This document shows positions 57,768-64,000 of a DNA stretch of 64,000 nucleotides, one piece after another; the first letter of the stretch is position 1; every line of letters starts with the position of its first letter. The stretch lies in NCBI GenBank assembly GCA_021014325.1, contig CM037463.1:23286026-23350025 (forward strand), written 5' to 3'. A program made the position numbers and the translations under genes. The DNA comes from Plazaster borealis (taxonomy: Eukaryota; Echinodermata; Asteroidea; Forcipulatida; Labidiasteridae). The notes under the pieces are model-generated. The model did not search any database. It had not been told where the DNA came from and was given only the letters and a program-made list of their open reading frames with translations.

Positions 57768-59855
57768 ATGTCTATATCATCTAAGAGAAGCAGCGCATCC
57801 ACAGGAGCACCCACATCAGAAGAGAGAAACGGCAAAACCAAATCATCATCATCATCATCATCCTCCTCCTCCTTGAGAAAGAGTAGTAGTAGCAGTCTTA
57901 GTAGTAATGTAGAGAACACCCCGTCTCCTTATGGACCTCAAAGAGAACGCTCTGCATCCATAGACCAAAAGAAGAAACAAGCCACAGCGTCAACGTCTAG
58001 AGTAACAATATCTAAAAGTAAAAGTAGAACCGAGGCCTTACTGTCCCGGAAAGTGACGGGATCGGCCACCTCGGTTAGAACTCAAACATCTGTTTCGACA
58101 AGACCACCTACGGGAAAGGCACCCCGACGTTCTACCTCAGCAGATAAAGTGCAAGCAGGGTCTGAAAATGGCTGCATTTCAGGGCAGTCTCATCCCCAAG
58201 ATCAGGCAAGCTATCGGACAGGTGGCACACGCCCCCATCATCGAGAAGTCAGCTCTGCAAGTTCTAGCTCCAGCTCTGAAGGAGACGAGAGAGGACTAAA
58301 AGGATCTGCATCACCTCAGAAATCTCGCACCAGGAGATCTGTTACAATGGAGGAGAATGGAGTAACTGGGGGATCAGGAAGCCCACAGGGTAGGAGCAGT
58401 GTATATTCAAAATCAAAGACTCCGCCAAGTGTGCGAAGGAAATCCTCCCCACCCTCCAGTGAAAACAACTCAAGATTCCAACGTCATTCATCTCTCAGAT
58501 CTTCCCAGAATGGTAAGCCGCAACAATCCACAAGGAAATCAGCCACAAGGACTCTATCCAGTTCATCCTTGGACAATGGATCGTCGACCCAAACATCTGT
58601 CTCGTCGGAAAGTGAAAGTGCACAACCTAGAAAAATGAGAAATGGGACTGCAGCCAAAAGCAGCAGCGAGGATTCCATTAGTGACTCTGAGCGGAAAACC
58701 AAAAGTGCACTTTCAAGGACGCCTTCCACCAAGAGAAAAGTTTGCATGGAGATAGTCATGGAGAAGAAAATAATCAGTAAATCAAATGCCACTTCTACAG
58801 CTGGGAAAACAGAGTCTGGTATGGGTAAGTCTCCCTCGAAACAAAGCTTGTCTTCCCCTACGGAGGAGAACTGCAACTCTACAAGGACCAGCCCAACCAA
58901 GTTGAAAAGTGCAAGCACTGTACGTCCTAGTGTCCTTGGATCTCACACTGGTGCTCGGATGAAAGTACGTACTGCCACCACAAGCGGTGATAGAAAATCA
59001 AATGGTGCTTACAATGTTGACAAGTCGCGCAGCACGAGTGCGCCAACTAAAAGGACAGACCAAAGCTTGCCTAGTATTTCACCTTCCGGTCCGATGCGTG
59101 CTAAATCGGGATCGGCAAGGACCGGTGATATCAAACAGAACCTGAAGAGTCCAGACCGGAGTAGAGTTGCTACAAAGACTTCGTTACCTAACCGCTCTAG
59201 GTCAAGAGCGCGTAGTATGGAACCTGTGGCTAGGAATTTAACTGGCTCTACAATAACGACCATTGACGCTGCTGGCCACACTCCGCAGGCCCCCGAGGGC
59301 AGTGTTGTTACCACTCACATCATCCACGCACGTAGGAGTCAAAGCGTGGAACGCCGATCCAATAAGGACAGCTTTGTTGCATCTCGCCGCCAAGCCTGGG
59401 AAGAAAAAACCTCCCACTCGCCAGCCGATGCGAAGAAAGGATCCGTAACATCTCCCGAGAAGCGGTTCCAGAGAGCAGGTCTTGGTAGAAGGTCTTTAAT
59501 TGATGAGAGGAAAGCCATGCTCTTTGGTGGGTTCTCGGCTGGTGGGATGAGAGGTCAAGTCAGGGCCAGCGAGAGCGGGAAAAAACCTGCCATACCAGCA
59601 AAGCCAGAAAACCTCGCCTCCAAACCACCTCTGAACATAGGCCAGAAGGGTCATATTGAATTGTACATCAATGAGGAGTTACCGGCACCGGCTGCTGTGG
59701 TGGCACCTGTTCACACACCATCTGGGGATACAGCTAAACCAGCCGTGCTGCAGGAGAACGTGCTGAAGATTCAACCAAACGCCATTAATTTGATGCCCAA
59801 ATTGCAACCGTCAACAGATGAAGTTGATTCCACCAGGAGATATTCTCCCAGCAAG
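57768..59855 (+). CDS. dlgap: DLGAP/SAPAP (GKAP) family protein, first coding exon
   Basis: Encodes residues 1-696 and ends at AGCAAG|GTGAGT, phase 0. ATG 57768 is chosen because the frame has a stop at 57693 and no earlier ATG; a GTG at 57738 is the only upstream alternative. The product is low-complexity, Ser/Arg/Lys/Thr-rich and strongly basic, with poly-Ser tracts at about 26-35 and 39-45 (TCA repeats) and many RS, SP and RRSxS motifs that look like kinase sites. A more ordered stretch at about 570-640 includes RRSLIDERKAMLFGGFSAGG. The PSD-95-binding repeats of vertebrate DLGAP1-4 (RxxSYxxA pattern) were not found. Family identity comes from the C-terminal exons. The family scaffolds postsynaptic densities (DLGAP1-4) or spindle microtubules (DLGAP5/HURP). 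Confidence 0.85.
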
Positions 59856-60738
59856 GTGAGTCATATCAATAATAACTGCCATATCTCAAGCCGAGTTCAC
59901 ATTGGACAAATATTTAACCGATACCATAGGTAACATTCCAACGGGTAAAACTTACCGGTGTCCGCACTTGGATTATTTGACTTAGGTAAACTAACTAAGA
60001 TGATTGTGAAACAAACCGACCGACTAATATAGACACATGAGGGCGCTACTTCAGTGACCTTTAACCAGATGTGAAAAGATACACGACCTAGCTTGTAAAC
60101 AATGGTTGGTAAGAAGCACAGCAAATAAAAGTAAGAAAATCAACGTAAGCAAAGGGACGCATTTTCTGAGTTCTGTATACCGCTGCGACACCAACATGAT
60201 TGTGAACATCACCAATATGCACATGCATGTCGTAGTTCACTTCTGATGTCATGTGATCAGTTAGTTTACCTGGGCAGAAGGTGGCCGGTTAAAGTACCCA
60301 TTGGACTCGATTAAGTTGTTTCTAGGTGAAGTTTTCCTGGGCTGTTCACACTGGACTTAAAATGGTAAAGTTACCCATTTGCTCGGTTAGTTTACCCCAA
60401 AAAGTCCAACGCGAACACGTGTTCTTTCTTGTTGGGCATGTCTGACATGACCCATATACATGTACATGTCGGCCAAAGTTCAGTCCAACACAAGGGTGCC
60501 ATTTGAAGGGGTAATGCAATCCCCAGTATATTTAGTTGTGATGGGGATGTCTACCCATTCAAGACTTTAACAAAAGGGATCCGGGTGTTCCGACAGAATG
60601 AGGACGTCCTCGCTTCGCTTTAGTGTACAAAACCGATGGGGATCTAAAAAAAAATAAGTCCAAACTAGTCCTCTGTTTACTGGATTAAGTGTGCGTAAAC
60701 TTATCATTCTGAATAACTGTGTCATGTTGCAACTACAG

Positions 60739-60926
60739 GAGAATGAAATCATCAGCACTTCTAATGACAAGATGTACTCGATGGTGAATGATGAGTATGG
60801 TGATGCTTTGGAGAAGTGGTCCATGCTGAAAGAGAACCAGTCCGTCGGGGAACCAGGCAAGAAGAGAGAGGAGAACAATATTGATAACAAACAAACAGAG
60901 AGTCGACGTCAAGCATTAGTCAACAG
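60739..60926 (+). CDS. dlgap: DLGAP family protein, second coding exon
   Basis: Acceptor CAACTACAG, start phase 0; donor GTCAACAG|GTAACT, leaving two bases. Encodes residues 697-758 plus two bases of codon 759: charged, helical-looking sequence with DEYGDALEKWSMLKENQ and a Lys/Glu-rich end (GKKREENN). No domain name fits this piece by itself. The exon is supported by consistent phases on both sides. Confidence 0.75.
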
Positions 60927-61268
60927 GTAACTGTTGTAATAATAATTAAGATTTATATTGCACCCCCTTACATAAAAACACACAGATAAAGAAACAAGAC
61001 TAGTCACCAGGCCAGTGCCCAAACCACAGTATGGGGATACGTCTGTCCCGTCAACAGAGAACTAGAGGTTACTTATGACATAAGCCTAACCCTGCTGGCA
61101 TCGGTAATGTTTTGAACTTTTCAGGAGATGGACGCCTTTAACCCAACCTATGTAAAACAAATCTTTGGCTAATGTTGCACATAGACATGTTTTAATATAA
61201 AGCAGGTATGTGTGATAATCAGCGTGGTCATGAGTGCTCTCTTTCCGGCTCTAAAGCAAAGAGACCAT

Positions 61269-61922
61269 CCCTGGGGCGGATTGCACCAAGTGGTCTTAAA
61301 CCAGTCTATGTGCTATAGCCGGCTAACTTGAGATGCGCTTAGACAGTCTTTATTTATAGACTGATTGCAATGCCACGGTCTATATTTTAAGCCACTCTTA
61401 AATCTTAAGCCTGTGCTGAGCTGGCTATGATCGGTCTTTGTTTTGTTTTTAAACATGGCATTACATCTGTTAGTTGTTGATGATTTCATGCAAAGAGCCC
61501 TACGACAAGACCGTATATTTATAGCGTTCACTCGATCTGTAATTTTGTCCCAGGCTTTTTGTTTTCCCTCCATTGTCACCAAATTGCTTAGTTGTGACTG
61601 CAGAATCTTTCTGCAGTTCATGTAACCGTATACAAGTGCCAACTTCTCTGATTGACTGCAGGCTGGTCGCCTAATGTTTGATCTTTGTTTACCTTTGAAA
61701 GCCATTGTCACTGTCTCAGTGTGCTATGGATAATGGTGGCCATCGTAACTAACCAAGCTTAGGAATGCTTGTTCGTGCATGTATTTCACTACTGCTCACT
61801 GACTTATCTAAGACCGATTTATTGCAACTGACTAAGCTAAGACCGTCTAAGGGCAGATAGCTGGCTATAACTGACTGGTCTTAGACCACTGGCTAAGACC
61901 GTTTTATTGCAACTCGCCCCTG
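61269..61922. mobile_element. Harbinger-like MITE in a DLGAP intron
   Basis: Starts CCTGGGGCGGATTGCACCAA and ends TTATTGCAACTCGCCCCTGG, with inverted subterminal TGGTCTTAAACC / GGTCTTAGACCA and AGCCGGCTA / TAGCTGGCTA words. It contains a minus-strand Myb/SANT-like frame (61313-61705). Carriage of a Myb-like gene between such termini is typical of PIF/Harbinger elements; no transposase is present. Confidence 0.65.
61313..61705 (-). CDS. Myb/SANT-like DNA-binding protein remnant of a transposon
   Basis: From ATG 61705 the frame gives 130 residues. Residues about 10-75 follow the Myb/SANT-like domain common in Harbinger elements (Myb_DNA-bind_5 type): SEKLALVYGYM, a helix with LQSQLSNLVT, then KQKAWDKITDRVNAI, matching the family pattern kKxxWexIxxxVNa. 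The C-terminal half has no recognisable fold. An intact frame within an otherwise degenerate element is notable, but expression is unproven; it may be a decaying fragment. Confidence 0.5.
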   Translation of the reverse strand: MAFKGKQRSNIRRPACSQSEKLALVYGYMNCRKILQSQLSNLVTMEGKQKAWDKITDRVNAINIRSCRRALCMKSSTTNRCNAMFKNKTKTDHSQLSTGLRFKSGLKYRPWHCNQSINKDCLSASQVSRL

Positions 61923-62026
61923 GTTTGTCATGTAAATCATCTTAAATGTTTACACTCTGCTTTCTGCACCAAGACAAGACCTCGACCTGTTTTTAACGAT
62001 CAACTCTAATTCAAATTCAACCACAG

Positions 62027-62205
62027 GGAGCGCGAGACGTCCAACCACAAGAAACAAATCGGCGAGCCTAAAGTGATACAAGGCTGCCCTCCAGAGGTGA
62101 AAGATGGTTATTATTACCAGCGCATCGTGAACGAAGAACAATCTCGCCTGGAGACACTGAGTATGCAGGCAAACAAGGATATGGAGAAGGAGCTATCGGA
62201 AGAAG
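62027..62205 (+). CDS. dlgap: DLGAP family protein, third coding exon (start of GKAP domain)
   Basis: Acceptor TTCAACCACAG, one base completing Arg759; donor GAAGAAG|GTGAGA, leaving one base. Encodes to about residue 818. DGYYYQRIVNEEQSRLETLS (785-804) corresponds to the start of the GKAP/GH1 helical domain (vertebrate pattern DGHxFxxLLxxExxRxxxW), although the usual Trp-Cys after the Arg is absent here. Confidence 0.82.
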
Positions 62206-62524
62206 GTGAGAGCAGTATTGGATTTTTATAATTCAATTATTTTGCATTGGAGATGTAAAAAACAATTATTTATTTTTTCCGATTTTTTTTTCTTTTCTTT
62301 CTTTCTTTTTTCTCCCTTCCCTTAAATGGTTTTATGCTTTCTTGAGTCATTCTCTTTCCTGTAATTGGCGGTTTGCCCACTGCTGGTTTGGACAATAAAT
62401 AAATAAATAAATAAATAATTCAGGGCAACAATTGAAATGCACCATGGTTAATAATAAAGTAAAGGGATGTGATGTATTGTTATTTCTTGTTTTCAGGCCA
62501 TCTTTCTGAATTATTTGTTATTCT

Positions 62525-62790
62525 ACAATTTTGGTTCTGCATTTTTCTGTCTTATTTTTCTTTATTGAATAATGTGTTATGTTGGATGTGTTTAAATTTT
62601 CCTTTTTTATTTCTCTATCATATTTTTCTATTTTGATTACTGTGTTTTATAGGATTTGTTTCAATTTTACTTCTGCATTTCTCTGTCTTATGTTTCTTTT
62701 TTGATTACTGTGTTTTATAGGATGTGTTTTCAATTTTACATCAGTATTTCTTTATCTTATTTGTCTCTTTTGAATACTCGGTTTTTGAAA
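62525..62790 (+). repeat. 69 bp AT-rich tandem repeat, about 3.7 units
   Basis: Units with ATTTCTCTGTCTTATTTTTC, TTGATTACTGTGTTTTATAG and GATGTGTTTTCAATTTTAC recur near 62532, 62603, 62672 and 62741. Lies in the intron between the last two DLGAP exons. Confidence 0.75.
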
Positions 62791-63435
62791 TTGTGCCTTC
62801 TTTACTGTCTAAGTTTTTATTTGACAATCTAAAATGGTTGACTCGATGGGTCATTTCATGATGTTACTTTTATATATTGACTTTTTCCATCTAAATGTCT
62901 TTGTTTTAATGTGATTTTATGTTCCCATGACCCATTGAAAAATAACCCTTTGGTTGAATAGGTCACATCATGATTCTGTTTTGGGGTTTTGGGGGGGTTA
63001 ATGGGGTTTTTTTTTACACTTTTATCTGCAGATGTATCTTGTAATTCTTCTTCTTTGTGATAACTTTTACTTTTGCGAGTTGTATTTTTATCAGAGTAAT
63101 ATTGGGTTATTTCTTAAATCTGGCTGGTCCAGATTTTTTATTTTTATTTTTATTTTCATTGTAACACTTAGTATTTTATTTTGTAAGCATGTCTTTTGTA
63201 GTATTACCTTGTGATACTACCGACCCTGTTTTGTGTTTTTAAGCCGAAATAAATGAAGGTTATTATTATGGATTTTGATTATCTAAATATTCTCTAATTT
63301 CTGATAAAGGATTGAGATAAAACTTTCGGCAGTGCCGCGTGTTTCTTGAAGTTTTGAGCGATTGAATAAACTTTAGTATCCCAAGGAGACAAGATTATAC
63401 CATTCCTCTAAGTATGACTTTTTTCTTTTGAACAG

Positions 63436-63527
63436 TGTGTGGAAAGCTGAGGGCTACAATCGGCAAGGCGTATCTTCTAACCAATAAGAAATTCAAGCAG
63501 TTTAGAGGACTTTGTGAACAGAACATC
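63436..63527 (+). CDS. dlgap: DLGAP family protein, fourth coding exon (GKAP core)
   Basis: Acceptor TTTTGAACAG, two bases completing Val819; donor AACATC|GTAAGT, phase 0. Encodes residues 819-849. KLRATIGKAYLL then KKFKQFRGLCEQNI is the signature core of the GKAP (guanylate-kinase-associated protein) domain; vertebrate DLGAPs have GKxRxAVGxAQLL...KFxQFRxLCExNL at this place. The phase-0 end predicts that the next exon, beyond the window, continues with an N-P-rich loop and the FWDxLQLSI helix. This exon makes the family assignment. Confidence 0.9.
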
Positions 63528-63624
63528 GTAAGTTTAAAGGAACTTTTTGGTTTCGTCAAGTAATAAACCCACAAGGGGAACTAACTGGGTAAATTTGGTA
63601 TAATTTTGGGTCAAACAAAGAAAA

Positions 63625-63702
63625 ATTTACTAGAGCAGGACTTGAACCTGCGACCTCCGGATTAACGTGCCGGAACTCTACCAACTGAGTTATCTAGCCA
63701 TA
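63625..63702 (-). repeat. tRNA-derived SINE head, third type
   Basis: Minus strand GCTAGATAACTCAGTTGGTA (A box), a TCCGG...CCGGA anticodon-like arm and GCAGGTTCAAGTCCTGC (B box and T arm). The T arm and anticodon arm pair well, but the anticodon-like loop is 9 bases, so a functional tRNA gene is unlikely. Lies just after the last DLGAP exon seen. Confidence 0.5.
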
Positions 63703-63838
63703 ATTATGGCGGTCTCCCTATTTTGTCAATATCTTTGTTCGGGGGGGGGGGGTGGGGGAGGGGTGCCAGTCTATTTGGTTTATATTGACTTAAATATTGC
63801 CTTCAAAATGAAATTAAGTAAAGCAAGATGGGGATGGA

Positions 63839-64000
63839 AGTGTCGTGGCCGAGCGGTTAAAAGCACCGAATTCAAACTCTGGTGTTTCTGATCAGCAGAG
63901 TGTGGGTTCGAATCCCAGCCGTGACACTTGTGTCCTTAAGCAAGACACTTCACCATTGCTTCGTCCTTCGGATGGGACGTAAAGCCGTTGGTCCCATGTG
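63839..64000 (+). repeat. tRNA-Leu-derived SINE, cut by window end
   Basis: TGTCGTGGCCGAGCGGTTAA (A box), GTGGGTTCGAATCCC (B box), GTGACACTTGTGTCCTTAAG linker and GACGTAAAGCCGTTGGTCCC body match 48971-49370. Continues past the right edge. Confidence 0.85.

Noticed and set aside
57677..57919. Minus-strand frame with poly-Asp and poly-Leu
   Set aside because: It is the complement of the Ser (TCA)n tract in the DLGAP exon, so composition explains it.
58484..58918. Minus-strand 144-codon frame within the DLGAP exon
   Set aside because: Opposite-strand shadow of a Ser/Lys-rich coding exon, with no recognised domain.
63625..63702. Functional tRNA gene on the minus strand
   Set aside because: The anticodon loop is 9 bases and acceptor pairing is incomplete; treated as a SINE head.

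Overview
The window reads as nuclear DNA of a marine deuterostome invertebrate, most likely an echinoderm (a sea star is my best guess, from general familiarity with the repeats rather than a database match). The evidence is an intron-bearing Gbx homeobox gene of bilaterian type, a DLGAP/GKAP-family gene with GT-AG introns, tRNA-derived SINEs of the kind common in echinoderms, and a dense population of short inverted-repeat (MITE-like) elements. Most of the 64 kb is non-coding.

Three protein genes can be supported. (1) Gbx, minus strand, two exons (13379-12863 and 8829-8303) joined by a 4.0 kb phase-1 intron; the 347-residue product has an N-terminal AFTVDSLI motif and a complete Gbx-class homeodomain. 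A cluster of four CCAAT-type boxes lies upstream. (2) A two-exon minus-strand gene (26955-26775 and 25245-24593) for a 277-residue protein with a signal peptide and an acetoacetate-decarboxylase-like body that keeps a Lys-Lys pair at the expected catalytic place. (3) The N-terminal part of a DLGAP/SAPAP (GKAP) family gene on the plus strand (57768 onward; four coding exons seen, 849 residues, running off the right edge). It has a spliced 5' leader with a 19-codon upstream ORF that stops four bases before the main ATG. The long gene-poor stretch from about 28 to 57 kb may be partly its first intron.

The rest is dominated by transposable-element debris: four related families of 340-450 bp TTAA-flanked foldback MITEs (families F1-F4 below), often inserted next to each other; several other palindromic MITEs; a Harbinger-like MITE that still carries a Myb/SANT-like reading frame; SINEs; Penelope-like tail fragments; and several tandem arrays, the largest a 120-140 bp pyrimidine-rich minisatellite at 49.8-51.0 kb.

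The most novel-looking signal is a set of very small palindromes (18-36 bp) that start CATGGAG and end CTCCAT or CATG. They are scattered at 2853, 11143, 15079, 26148, 29802, 36886 and 37718, and each is bracketed by a 7-8 bp direct repeat. They look like insertions with target-site duplications, yet are far smaller than known MITEs. Splice junctions, frames and repeat boundaries were worked out by eye; no homology search was run.
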